Shown here piece after piece: positions 20,189 through 28,252 of a DNA stretch of 64,000 nt (positions within the stretch are counted from its first letter, which is position 1; every line of letters begins with the position of its first letter). The DNA is taken from NCBI RefSeq assembly GCF_001619585.1, contig NZ_LQNT01000001.1, positions 62,001-126,000 of the forward strand. The letters are read 5' to 3'. The position numbers and the translations under genes were made by a program. Below the pieces are notes generated by a model, which was given only the letters and a program-made list of their open reading frames with translations, did not search any database and was not told the origin of the DNA. Origin of the DNA: Bhargavaea cecembensis (GTDB lineage Bacteria; Bacillota; Bacilli; Bacillales_A; Planococcaceae).

Positions 20189-20221
20189 GAAGGCCGCCCA
20201 AGACGGGCGGTCTTTAATTTT
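20189..20221 (+). terminator. terminator of SASP copy 2
   Basis: CCGCCC (20194-20199) pairs with GGGCGG (20205-20210) around AAGAC, followed by TCTTTAATTTT. Confidence 0.75.
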
Positions 20222-20307
20222 GCCGGTCGTCCTGAATAAAGTGTGCGGCATGATCCCGGATTATCCCTTAATCTATTTGGAGTTATCTTCCGAAAACAAA
20301 TTCGATT

Positions 20308-20336
20308 TTGAAACGCCGAAATGTTAGGCGTATAAT
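20308..20336 (+). promoter_or_regulatory. promoter of the acyl-CoA synthetase gene
   Basis: TTGAAA (20308-20313), a 17-nt spacer and TATAAT (20331-20336). This is a near-consensus sigma-A promoter 33 nt before the ATG. Confidence 0.8.
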
Positions 20337-20368
20337 CGGAAGAGAAAATGGAAAAGGGGTGACTGGGC

Positions 20369-21934
20369 ATGAAAAGAGAAGACCTGGTGGCTCCGGAGCT
20401 GTATAACCTGGCTTCGGAATTTGAGAAATATGCCGATGACCCGGCGCGCAAAGCGCTGATTTGGACAGACGGGCATGAGACACGCGAAGTGACGTACCGG
20501 GAACTGATGGCGCGCGCAAATCGTTGTGCCAACGCGCTCGCCTCGCACGGGCTCGGAAAGGGCGATGTCGTCATCGTCATGATGCCCCGGCTAATCGAAG
20601 CATATGTGGCCTATGCAGCTGCCCTGAAGGCAGGTATTGTCGTGATCCCGAGCTCTGAAATGCTCCGTGCGTCGGATATCGATTACCGGCTCGTGCACAG
20701 CGGGGCCAAGGGAATCATCGCATATGCACCATTTGCAGACCAGTTCAAGGAAGCCCGTCATATGGAAGGCGTCAAATTATTTATTGTCGGTGATTCCGAG
20801 GACGGGATTCCGCTGCTTGATGAAATGGAAAAGGCATCCGAACATTTCGATTCTCCGGAGACCCGGAGCACCGATATGGCATTCCTGTCATACACGTCCG
20901 GAACGACAGGCAAGCCGAAGGGTGTCGTCCATACGCATGGATGGGGCTACGCCCATCTCAGGACTTCCGCCGCAAACTGGCTCGGAATCGAGGATGGCGA
21001 CACGGTCTGGGCGACTGCCGGACCGGGCTGGCAGAAGTGGATCTGGTCACCGTTTCTTGCGACGCTCGGCAGCGGTTCGACAGGGTTTGTCTATAACGGA
21101 CGGTTTGAGCCGGAAAAATACCTGGAGCTGATCGGGCAGTACGGGGTCACTGTGCTTTGCTGCACCCCGACCGAGTACCGGCTGATGGCGAAAACGGACA
21201 ACCTTTCGGATTACGACCTCTCTTCGCTCCACAGTGCCGTCTCGGCCGGTGAGCCTCTTAACATCGGAGTGATTGAAACATTCCGCCGTGAATTCTCTCT
21301 CGAGGTCAGAGACGGATATGGCCAGACGGAAAACACGCTTCTCGTCGGAACGATGAAAGGCATGGAGGCACGCCCCGGTTCAATGGGCAAGCCGACTCCG
21401 GGCAACCGTGTTGAGATCATTGATGATGACGGCAATCCGTGTGCTCCCGGAGAGGCAGGGGACATTGCGGTTCATGTCGACACTCCTGCACTGTTCAGGG
21501 AATATCTGAACGATCCGGAACGGACGAGCCGCCAGTTCCGTGGAGATTACTACGTGACGGGGGACCGCGCGAGAATGGACGAAGACGGTTATTTCTGGTT
21601 TGAGGGCCGTGCCGACGACATTATCATCTCCTCCGGCTATACCATCGGACCGTTTGAGGTTGAAGACGCGCTCACCAAACATCCGGCGGTAAAGGAATGT
21701 GCGGTTGTCGCAAGTCCGGATCCGGACCGCGGCAGTATCGTCAAGGCTTTCATCGTTCTGCGGAATCCCGAAGATGCATCTGAAGAGCTTGTAAAGAACC
21801 TTCAGGAGCATGTCAAAACCGTTACGGCCCCATATAAGTATCCGCGGGCCGTTGAATTTATCGAGGAGCTGCCGAAGACAGCATCCGGCAAGATCATGAG
21901 GGTTGAACTTCGCAAGCAGGAAGCCTTGAGCTGA
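20369..21934 (+). CDS. acyl-CoA synthetase (AMP-forming), YtcI-like, medium-chain type
   Basis: A 521-residue ANL-superfamily ligase. The P-loop motif SYTSGTTGKPKGV, the DGYGQTEN motif, the hinge GDRARMDEDGYFWFEGRADDII, and C-terminal PKTASGKIMR with the catalytic lysine are all present. It resembles the AcsM/medium-chain group more than acetyl-CoA synthetase, having no TWWMTE tryptophans and being shorter. The acyl substrate is unknown. It follows sspA as ytcI does in B. subtilis. The C-terminal Lys motif is the type that AcuA-like enzymes can acetylate. Confidence 0.88.
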   Translation: MKREDLVAPELYNLASEFEKYADDPARKALIWTDGHETREVTYRELMARANRCANALASHGLGKGDVVIVMMPRLIEAYVAYAAALKAGIVVIPSSEMLRASDIDYRLVHSGAKGIIAYAPFADQFKEARHMEGVKLFIVGDSEDGIPLLDEMEKASEHFDSPETRSTDMAFLSYTSGTTGKPKGVVHTHGWGYAHLRTSAANWLGIEDGDTVWATAGPGWQKWIWSPFLATLGSGSTGFVYNGRFEPEKYLELIGQYGVTVLCCTPTEYRLMAKTDNLSDYDLSSLHSAVSAGEPLNIGVIETFRREFSLEVRDGYGQTENTLLVGTMKGMEARPGSMGKPTPGNRVEIIDDDGNPCAPGEAGDIAVHVDTPALFREYLNDPERTSRQFRGDYYVTGDRARMDEDGYFWFEGRADDIIISSGYTIGPFEVEDALTKHPAVKECAVVASPDPDRGSIVKAFIVLRNPEDASEELVKNLQEHVKTVTAPYKYPRAVEFIEELPKTASGKIMRVELRKQEALS

Positions 21935-22002
21935 CCCTGTGCTGCACATAACTGCTTTGTCCGGATGCCGGTGGCGGCACCGGATGATGCGGCGATGATC
22001 AT

Positions 22003-22030
22003 CTCCCCGAACGTTTCGGGGAGTTTTTTT
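22003..22030 (+). terminator. terminator after the acyl-CoA synthetase gene
   Basis: CTCCCCGAA (22003-22011) pairs with TTCGGGGAG (22015-22023) and is followed by seven T residues. Confidence 0.92.
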
Positions 22031-22102
22031 CCGGTTTGGGAATCTGCGTCTCTCATACCGCAATGCCCCTGCAGTAGCAGGGAGAGAAAGGAGGGACCAT
22101 CC

Positions 22103-23014
22103 TTGGACAGCAAGGAGAAAGCAGGCATCATCTGGGCGGCCTCCGCTTACCTTATATGGGGAGTGCTGCCGATTTACTGGAAAAGCCTCGGCCATGTGCC
22201 GAGCGGAGAAGTACTGGCCCAGCGCATATTCTGGGCGTCCATCACGACCGGAGCGGTGGTCCTGCTGCTTGGTCAGGGAAAGTTGCTGGCGGGGGACCTG
22301 AAAGCCTTATGGAAAAACCAGCGGGCATTCTGGAGCCTGTTCGGCGCGTCCGTCATCATCTCGGGCAACTGGTTTCTGTTTATCTGGGCGGTCAATAACG
22401 GCCATATCGTCCAGACCAGCCTCGGATACTACATCAATCCGCTTCTCTCGATCCTCCTCGGGATCATCTTCCTGAAGGAGCGGCTATCTTCAGCGGAAAA
22501 GGCAGCGGTGGGCCTGGCCCTGCTGGGTGTCCTGATCATTACCGTTTCCCATGGCACATTCCCGTGGCTGGCGCTTGGCCTGGCAGGTACATTCGCCATT
22601 TACGGTTTTGCAAAAAAGACGATCCATCTGGATGCCCTTAGGGGGCTGACAATCGAAACGGCATTTATTGCACCGGCGGCGGTTGTCTATCTGATGTGGG
22701 CGGAGACCTCTGACCAGCTCGTGTTTTTCGATGCTGACATGGGTACGATCCTGCTCCTCGTTTTATCCGGAGCGGCCACGGCTGTCCCGCTTGTCCTTTT
22801 CGCGAAGGGGGCACAGAACATGCCATTGTATCTGCTGGGCTTCCTCCAGTACATTGCGCCGACGATGATGCTGTTCCTGGGTGTCATTGTCTATGGTGAG
22901 GCATTCGGGGCAATTGAGCTGATCGCCTTTTCCTTCATCTGGTCCGGCTTGGTTCTTGTAACCGTATCGAAGTTCCGGATGATGAAAAAGATGAGGCCTG
23001 CGCAAGAAAAATGA
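22103..23014 (+). CDS. rarD: EamA/RarD-family DMT-superfamily permease
   Basis: A 303-residue membrane protein with ten predicted hydrophobic helices in two EamA repeats, starting MDSKEKAGIIWAASAYLIWG; the YLIWGVLPIYWK motif is typical of RarD. The substrate is not established for the family (the name comes from chloramphenicol sensitivity in E. coli). The start is TTG at 22103, with AAAGGAGGG upstream at good spacing. The open frame extends upstream to 21965 but through the terminator, so that part is rejected. Confidence 0.88.
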   Translation: MDSKEKAGIIWAASAYLIWGVLPIYWKSLGHVPSGEVLAQRIFWASITTGAVVLLLGQGKLLAGDLKALWKNQRAFWSLFGASVIISGNWFLFIWAVNNGHIVQTSLGYYINPLLSILLGIIFLKERLSSAEKAAVGLALLGVLIITVSHGTFPWLALGLAGTFAIYGFAKKTIHLDALRGLTIETAFIAPAAVVYLMWAETSDQLVFFDADMGTILLLVLSGAATAVPLVLFAKGAQNMPLYLLGFLQYIAPTMMLFLGVIVYGEAFGAIELIAFSFIWSGLVLVTVSKFRMMKKMRPAQEK

Positions 23015-23068
23015 AACGGACCGGGGTTATTGCCCGTATTAAGAGTTGGAAAGGGAGGTAGAAATCAC

Positions 23069-24079
23069 ATGAACATGAAACGATGGATCGCCCTGGGTGC
23101 GGCCATTCTCCTGTTCGTCGTTGCGGCGGGCATCAATACGGTATCCTCCATCATGTCGATGAACTGGCAGTCCGTGATGGAAGACCAACTGGCACCTGCC
23201 GGCGGGCAGATGGAACAGGTTGTCGAGGACGGGAATGCAAGAAACCGGATCGCGCTTCTTCGTGTAGACGGAATTATCCAGGACACGGGCGCAGCCTCTC
23301 CGCTGTTTGCGCCGACCGGCTACAATCACCAGGCATTCATGGAGCAGCTTGAGATGATCCGGGAGGACAAATCCGTCAAGGGCGTGGTCCTGTACGTGAA
23401 CTCTCCGGGCGGCGGAGTCGTCGAATCGTCCGATATCCATGACAAGCTGGTTGAAATCAAAGAAGAAAAGGACATTCCGGTATATGTCAGCATGGGTGCC
23501 ATGGCGGCATCAGGCGGCTACTACATTTCCGCGCCGGCTGACAAAATCTTTGTACATAAGGAGACCCTGACCGGATCGATCGGCGTCATCATGGAAAGCA
23601 TCAATTACGGCGGCTTCGCTGAAGAGCACGGAATCGACTTTGTCACGATCAAATCGGGTGAGTACAAAGATATCCTGAGCCCCACAAGAGAGATGACGGA
23701 GGAAGAGCGGGAGATGCTCCAGACGATGCTGAACGACTCCTATGAACGGTTTGTGGACGTCATCGAGGCGGGCCGGGGAATGAGCGAGGCGGAAGTGAAG
23801 AAATGGGCGGACGGCCGGATCATGAATGGCGGGCAGGCGATCGATGCGAAACTCGCGGACGAAACCGGCCGGCTTGAAGATGCGATCGCCGGGCTCCGGA
23901 CAGATCATGGCCTGGAAGGCGCCCAGATGTTCGAATACAGCATCGATGCCGGCTTCGGCTCACTGTTTGGGGTAAAGATGCAGTCGCTTTTCCAGGGGGA
24001 TCTTGAAAGCCGCATCATCGGACAGGTGCTGTCCGACTATAACTCGCCGCGCATGATGTACCTGTACGGTGAAAAGTGA
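23069..24079 (+). CDS. sppA: signal peptide peptidase SppA (S49)
   Basis: A 336-residue membrane-anchored serine protease with an N-terminal hydrophobic segment at about 7-28. The nucleophile is Ser148 in GAMAASGGYY and the general-base Lys200 in IKSGEYKD, matching the S147/K199 pair of B. subtilis SppA. It degrades signal peptides after secretion. ATG 23069 has GGGAGGT 8 nt upstream. It is 13 nt upstream of an RDD-family gene, the sppA-yteJ pair known from B. subtilis. Confidence 0.95.
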   Translation: MNMKRWIALGAAILLFVVAAGINTVSSIMSMNWQSVMEDQLAPAGGQMEQVVEDGNARNRIALLRVDGIIQDTGAASPLFAPTGYNHQAFMEQLEMIREDKSVKGVVLYVNSPGGGVVESSDIHDKLVEIKEEKDIPVYVSMGAMAASGGYYISAPADKIFVHKETLTGSIGVIMESINYGGFAEEHGIDFVTIKSGEYKDILSPTREMTEEEREMLQTMLNDSYERFVDVIEAGRGMSEAEVKKWADGRIMNGGQAIDAKLADETGRLEDAIAGLRTDHGLEGAQMFEYSIDAGFGSLFGVKMQSLFQGDLESRIIGQVLSDYNSPRMMYLYGEK

Positions 24080-24092
24080 GGAGGGATTCGAA

Positions 24093-24632
24093 ATGACGGA
24101 ACCAATTCAGGGAACCGGTCATCTGTCCGGATCCCATCCGGAAACGGAGGAATTCCGGCATGCCTATGCCGGGTTCTGGATCCGCTTCTGGTCCTATCTG
24201 ATCGATCTCATCGTCCTGGGGTCGATCAGCATGCTGGCAGTGCGCCCGCTGTTCCGGCTAACTGGGCTTGAAATCGCACCAGACGCCTGGTATGCACCAT
24301 ACAATCTGCTGACCGCAGCCATCTTCTTCCTGTATTTCATCCTCATGACGAAATACTTCGGCCAGACAGTCGGCAAGATGGTCACCGGCATCCGGGTCAT
24401 CCGCAGAGACGGCGGGCCGCTGGACTGGAAAACGGTTCTGTTCCGTGAATGGGTCGGCCGGTATTTCTCAAAAACACTGGCGGTCCTCTATGTTGTGGTC
24501 GGCTTTACACCGAGAAAAGAAGCGCTGCACGACTATATCGCAGACACACTCGTCATCCACGAAGAGCGCTATCTGAAGGCCGCCCCTTCCCGCGGCTATG
24601 CGAACCGTTTGCAAGACGGTCACGCACTCTAG
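24093..24632 (+). CDS. RDD-family membrane protein (YteJ-like)
   Basis: A 179-residue protein with three or four hydrophobic helices. The RDD signature is visible as FWIRFWSYLIDLIVL and later GQTVGKMVTGIRVIRRDG. It follows sppA with a GAGGAGGGA ribosome site; in B. subtilis YteJ sits in the same pair and has been linked to control of SppA activity. A function here is by position only. The next gene's promoter lies across its 3' end. Confidence 0.88.
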   Translation: MTEPIQGTGHLSGSHPETEEFRHAYAGFWIRFWSYLIDLIVLGSISMLAVRPLFRLTGLEIAPDAWYAPYNLLTAAIFFLYFILMTKYFGQTVGKMVTGIRVIRRDGGPLDWKTVLFREWVGRYFSKTLAVLYVVVGFTPRKEALHDYIADTLVIHEERYLKAAPSRGYANRLQDGHAL

Positions 24633-24638
24633 TACACT
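24609..24638 (+). promoter_or_regulatory. putative tpx promoter
   Basis: TTGCAA (24609-24614), an 18-nt spacer and TACACT (24633-24638), overlapping the end of yteJ. Confidence 0.45.
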
Positions 24639-24661
24639 GAGGAAAAAGGAGGCGTTGCAAT

Positions 24662-25168
24662 ATGGCACAAGTAACATTCAAACAACAACCGGTTACACTC
24701 CTCGGAACGGAAATCAAGGTCGGTGACGAGGCGCCGGACTTTACGGTTCTGCAAAACGACCTGACCCCGTTCACGCTGAAAGATACGGAAGGGAAGATCC
24801 GGCTGATCAGCGTCATCCCGTCGATCGACACAGGCGTCTGCTCGACACAGACAAAACGCTTCAACGAAGCGGTCACAGACCTTGGTGATGACGTGGCGGT
24901 CCTGACGATCTCCGTCGACCTGCCGTTTGCGCAGGCACGCTGGAAGGCGTCGGAAGGCCTGGATAATGCCCATACCCTTTCCGACCACCGGGACCTGTCG
25001 TTCGGCACGGCATACGGTGTTGTCATGAAGGAACTTCGCCTCCTGGCACGGAGCGTCTTCGTGATTGATAAGGACGGTAAAGTGGCCTATGTCGAATACG
25101 TTCCGGAAGGCACCGATCATCCGGACTACGACAAAGCAATCGACGCTGTCAAAATACTGTCGGAATAA
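24662..25168 (+). CDS. tpx: thiol peroxidase Tpx lacking the resolving cysteine
   Basis: A 168-residue atypical peroxiredoxin. The peroxidatic cysteine is C60 in IDTGVCST, with the usual surrounding PSIDTGVC and [10 protein letters not shown] blocks. The resolving cysteine, expected near residue 95 in the block LPFAQARW-C, is a lysine here (ARWKASEGL; codon AAG), and I see no other cysteine in the protein. It should therefore work as a one-Cys enzyme needing an external thiol, or with changed reductant specificity. SD AAAGGAGG lies upstream. It is followed by an intergenic repeat, with no classical terminator before it. Confidence 0.95.
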   Translation: MAQVTFKQQPVTLLGTEIKVGDEAPDFTVLQNDLTPFTLKDTEGKIRLISVIPSIDTGVCSTQTKRFNEAVTDLGDDVAVLTISVDLPFAQARWKASEGLDNAHTLSDHRDLSFGTAYGVVMKELRLLARSVFVIDKDGKVAYVEYVPEGTDHPDYDKAIDAVKILSE

Positions 25169-25218
25169 CCAAAACTGAACCTACTCCAGCGATAGATCAC
25201 TGAAAAATCTATTGTATG

Positions 25219-25342
25219 GCTGATTGAAGCGAAGGGCCCGAGACACCTGCGGGAAAAGCGTTAGCCGAAGACCCCGCAGAGCGAAGCTCGAGGAGGCTGA
25301 GGCAACGCCCGCGGTAAGCGAGGGCCTGGAGCGGAAATCAGC
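25219..25342 (+). repeat. modular intergenic repeat, copy B (shortest full copy)
   Basis: The compact member of the family. Outer arms GCTGATT (25219-25225) and AATCAGC (25336-25342) close the element. The core CGAGACACCTGCGGG, AAAGCGTTAGCCG and CCCCGCAG is the same as in copy A, followed by GGCAACGCCCGCGG. The GCTCAA and GACGCC hairpin modules of copies A and C are absent. TTTTT follows directly, so it may act as the tpx terminator. The rest of 25169-25401 holds nothing else. Confidence 0.85.
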
Positions 25343-25401
25343 TTTTTCACTTTTTCAGCGGTTGTCACGGCTAGTGGGTTTCTCATTTGCGGAGGATGGA
25401 C

Positions 25402-26340
25402 ATGGAAACCAATACAGAACAGATTTTCAATTTCCTCGACGGGCATGCCGGGAGGATCGCAAAAAAAGAGGGAACGATGTATTTGGAAGCCCTACTGAAA
25501 ACAGTAAGGGCTTGGGCCGACGGGAAAATCGCCCCGGAAGTGGAGAAGACGGCCAAGGAAGAAGTCCGAAAAGGCCTTCAGCTTTCCTTGCTGAAGGGCA
25601 TGAAGGAAAGCGCACAACCGAATCACCAGATGACACCGGACTCCATCGGTCTCATCGCCGGTTATCTGGCAGACCGCCTGTCTGGAGGCAAACCGTATGT
25701 CACGCTGTTCGACCCGGCGATCGGCACGGGCAACCTGCTGTTCACGGTCATGAACTTCATGGACGGCCGCACTGCCGCCAGCGGCTCTGAAATCGATGAT
25801 CTGCTGATCCAGATTTCAGCAGCCGCTGCAGACCTGTTGGCACAGCCTGTTACTCTGTATCACCAGGATTCCCTGCGCCCGCTTATGGTTGATCCCGCAG
25901 ACTTTGTCGTCACAGACCTGCCGGTAGGCTATTATCCGGACGATGAAAACGCGATGAATTACAACCTGAGAGCGGAGGAAGGCCATTCCTACGCCCATCA
26001 TCTGTTCATTGAGCAGTCGATGAGGTACCTGAAAAAAGGCGGCCACGGCATTTTCGTCGTCCCGGCGAATCTGTTCGAGTCGGAATTTGCAACACAGCTC
26101 CATACGTTTTTGAAGGATGAAGCCGAGATTCTCGGAGTCATCGCACTTCCTGAAGGTCTCTTCAAGAACCGGGCCAATGCAAAGAGCCTGCTTCTTCTGA
26201 GGAAGCCGGAGGGCACTATGGGACCGAAACCGGAAGTCTTGCTGGCTCAGGCACCTGATCTGAAAAATGCAAATGCCGTTTCGGCATTTTTCGGCAAGGT
26301 CGACGCGTGGGCGGAACAGAACGGTTATAAAAAATCATGA
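25402..26340 (+). CDS. class I SAM-dependent methyltransferase, YtxK-like
   Basis: A 312-residue protein with an N-terminal helical part, then a Rossmann methyltransferase. FDPAIGTGNLL is the SAM-binding motif. TDLPVGYYP stands where N6-adenine DNA methylases carry NPPF/DPPY, and a late FVVPANLFE strand is present. It belongs to the same family as B. subtilis YtxK, also located after tpx. No restriction partner is near, so it is probably not a restriction-modification enzyme. ATG 25402 is preceded by GGAGG at 6 nt. Confidence 0.88.
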   Translation: METNTEQIFNFLDGHAGRIAKKEGTMYLEALLKTVRAWADGKIAPEVEKTAKEEVRKGLQLSLLKGMKESAQPNHQMTPDSIGLIAGYLADRLSGGKPYVTLFDPAIGTGNLLFTVMNFMDGRTAASGSEIDDLLIQISAAAADLLAQPVTLYHQDSLRPLMVDPADFVVTDLPVGYYPDDENAMNYNLRAEEGHSYAHHLFIEQSMRYLKKGGHGIFVVPANLFESEFATQLHTFLKDEAEILGVIALPEGLFKNRANAKSLLLLRKPEGTMGPKPEVLLAQAPDLKNANAVSAFFGKVDAWAEQNGYKKS

Positions 26341-26342
26341 AA

Positions 26343-26379
26343 AAAAGGGATGTGCAGCCCAACGCTGCACATCCCTTTT
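26343..26379. terminator. bidirectional terminator between ytxK-like and usp genes
   Basis: A 16-bp perfect stem (26343-26358 with 26364-26379), A-rich at the left and T-rich at the right foot, lies between convergent genes. Confidence 0.92.
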
Positions 26380-26382
26380 GCA

Positions 26383-26853
26383 TTACTCGTTAACTGGCCC
26401 TTCGTCGGGCTGTTCTTCTGTACGGACAACGAGCACATCACATTTTGCGCTCCTGACAATCGTTTCCGAGATCGATCCGATGAGGAAACGCTCAACCGTA
26501 TTGAGGCCGGTTGCTCCGCAGACAATCAGATCAGCTTCGACTTTTTTCGAGATATCCCGCGGAATCATCGTCTTTGGAGAACCGTATTCGACGATGATAT
26601 TCACGTCATTGACGCCGGCTGCCTCGGCTTCCTTTTTATAGTCGGAGAGGAGCTTATCCGCGAACTTCTGGGCCCGATCGGCAATGGAGCGGTCATATGC
26701 CTCGACCGCCGCAAACGAGCGGGTGTCGATGATGTTCACCAGGTTCAATGTGGCTTTGTTTCGCTTGGCGATGCCGACCGACTTCTTGAACGCCCACTCG
26801 GCTTCCCTGGAACCGTCGACCGCGACAAGGAGTTGTTTGTAGTTCAGTGTCAT
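26383..26853 (-). CDS. universal stress protein (UspA family)
   Basis: A 156-residue single Usp domain starting MTLNYKQLLVAVDGSREAEW. The ATP-binding type motif is visible near the C-terminus as GATGLNTVERFLIGSISETIV (G-2x-G-9x-G-S/T pattern), so it is probably of the nucleotide-binding class. ATG 26853 has AGGGAGGG upstream; the longer frame to 27033 has no ribosome site. It is divergent from ald. Confidence 0.92.
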   Translation of the reverse strand: MTLNYKQLLVAVDGSREAEWAFKKSVGIAKRNKATLNLVNIIDTRSFAAVEAYDRSIADRAQKFADKLLSDYKKEAEAAGVNDVNIIVEYGSPKTMIPRDISKKVEADLIVCGATGLNTVERFLIGSISETIVRSAKCDVLVVRTEEQPDEGPVNE

Positions 26854-27064
26854 GTCGTTCCCTCCCTTTTCTATTGTTCTTTTTCGGCGAAAGAAACGCC
26901 GAATCCTGCAAGAGTTTGGTAAGGAACAGTGGCAAAATTGTGTCGCTCCGGCAGAAAAGCACTTCCGTGCCGAACAAAGAGTGTTATGATGGAACTGCAG
27001 AAACAGGGGACAAGGCAACCTTCTGCCCAGCAACCAAGCATAGACATACGGGAGGGTTTAGGAA

Positions 27065-28180
27065 ATGCGTATCGGTGTACCTAAGGAAATCAAAAACAAT
27101 GAAAATCGCGTGGCGATGACACCTGCGGGAGTAGTGACGCTGAATCTGGCAGGACATGAAGTCCTGATTGAAACAGGGGCGGGAGAGGGTTCCGGCTTCA
27201 CAGATGAGGATTACCGCGAAGCAGGGGCGACCATTGTCGGTACAGCCCGCGAAGCATGGGATGCGGAAATGGTCATGAAGGTCAAGGAACCGGTCGCATC
27301 CGAATACCCATACTTCCGTGAAGGGCTGATCCTCTTCACTTATCTTCACCTTGCTCCGGAGGAGGCGCTCACTGCGGCCATGCTTGAACACAAGGTGGTC
27401 GGTATTGCGTACGAAACCGTGCAGCTCCCGAACCGCTCGCTCCCGCTGCTTTCGCCGATGAGTGAAGTGGCAGGGCGAATGGCCACACAGATCGGCGCCC
27501 AGTTCCTCGAGCGCATCCATGGCGGGAAGGGTATTCTTCTATCCGGCGTACCGGGTGTCCAGCGCGGGAAAGTCACCATAGTCGGAGGCGGGATGGCAGG
27601 TGCGAACGCTGCGCGTGTCGCGGTAGGCATGGGTGCACAAGTGACAGTTCTCGACTTGAACCCCGAGCGGCTCCGTCAGCTCGACGACCAGTTCGGCAAT
27701 GATATCCAGACACTCATGTCGAACCCGCTCAACATTGCAGAATCGGTCAAAGAAGCTGATCTGGTCATTGGTGCGGTGCTGATTCCGGGTGCCAAGGCGC
27801 CTAAGCTCGTCACCGAGGAAATGGTCAAATCAATGCAGCCGGGATCGGTTCTTGTCGACATCGCGATTGACCAGGGCGGCATCTTCGAGACAAGTGACCG
27901 GGTGACGACGCATGACGATCCGACATACGAAAAACACGGTGTTGTCCATTATGCGGTCGCCAATATGCCGGGTGCCGTTCCGCGTACATCTACAATGGCA
28001 CTCACTAACGTCACGGTGCCTTACGCGCTGCAGATTGCGAACAAAGGCTGGAAGCAGGCGGCGCTTGACAACGAAGCGCTCCGAAAGGGCTTTAATACCC
28101 TGGAAGGGCATATTACTTACAAGGCTGTAGCAGACGATCAGGGCCGTGAATATGTCCCGGTCGAATCGCTTCTTCAATAA
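27065..28180 (+). CDS. ald: alanine dehydrogenase
   Basis: A 371-residue enzyme of the AlaDH/PNT family, beginning [20 protein letters not shown]. Catalytic lysine in MKVKEP and histidine in TYLHLAP are present, with the NAD-binding loop [14 protein letters not shown]. It catalyses reversible oxidative deamination of L-alanine to pyruvate, and in spore formers it supports sporulation and germination. ATG 27065 has GGGAGGG 9 nt upstream. In B. subtilis ackA follows ytxK; here usp and ald take that place. Confidence 0.97.
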   Translation: MRIGVPKEIKNNENRVAMTPAGVVTLNLAGHEVLIETGAGEGSGFTDEDYREAGATIVGTAREAWDAEMVMKVKEPVASEYPYFREGLILFTYLHLAPEEALTAAMLEHKVVGIAYETVQLPNRSLPLLSPMSEVAGRMATQIGAQFLERIHGGKGILLSGVPGVQRGKVTIVGGGMAGANAARVAVGMGAQVTVLDLNPERLRQLDDQFGNDIQTLMSNPLNIAESVKEADLVIGAVLIPGAKAPKLVTEEMVKSMQPGSVLVDIAIDQGGIFETSDRVTTHDDPTYEKHGVVHYAVANMPGAVPRTSTMALTNVTVPYALQIANKGWKQAALDNEALRKGFNTLEGHITYKAVADDQGREYVPVESLLQ

Positions 28181-28187
28181 GTAAAAA

Positions 28188-28224
28188 CAAAACCGCCAAA
28201 GGAAAATTCCTTTTGGCGGTTTTG
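28188..28224. terminator. bidirectional terminator between ald and pepQ
   Basis: CAAAACCGCCAAA pairs with the TTTTGGCGGTTTTG arm across AATT. Terminal A/T tracts on both sides suit both convergent genes. Confidence 0.9.
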
Positions 28225-28252
28225 CTTTCTCTAAATCTGACTGTAACTGACG

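Larger units (their letters stand above)
19535..20277 (+). repeat. tandem duplication of a SASP gene with its promoter and terminator
   Basis: Two units of about 372 bp (19535-19906 and 19907-20277) each contain the same upstream region, sigma-G promoter, SASP gene and terminator, and a shared tail around GAATAAAGTGTGCGGCAT. The coding parts differ at only three synonymous positions. Confidence 0.9.

Noticed and set aside
19535-20277. Assembly artefact for the doubled SASP gene
   Set aside because: Silent differences, an extra base before the second ATG and different tails show two true copies, although long reads would be decisive.
25224-25790. A 188-codon plus-strand frame starting inside repeat copy B
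   Set aside because: It runs antiphase over the ytxK-like gene, and its N-terminus (RDTCGKSVSRRPRR) also appears in copy C because both come from the repeat core.
25402-26340. Restriction-modification or defence methylase
   Set aside because: The protein looks like an N6-adenine methylase fold but has no nuclease or specificity partner and sits in the conserved tpx-ytxK position.
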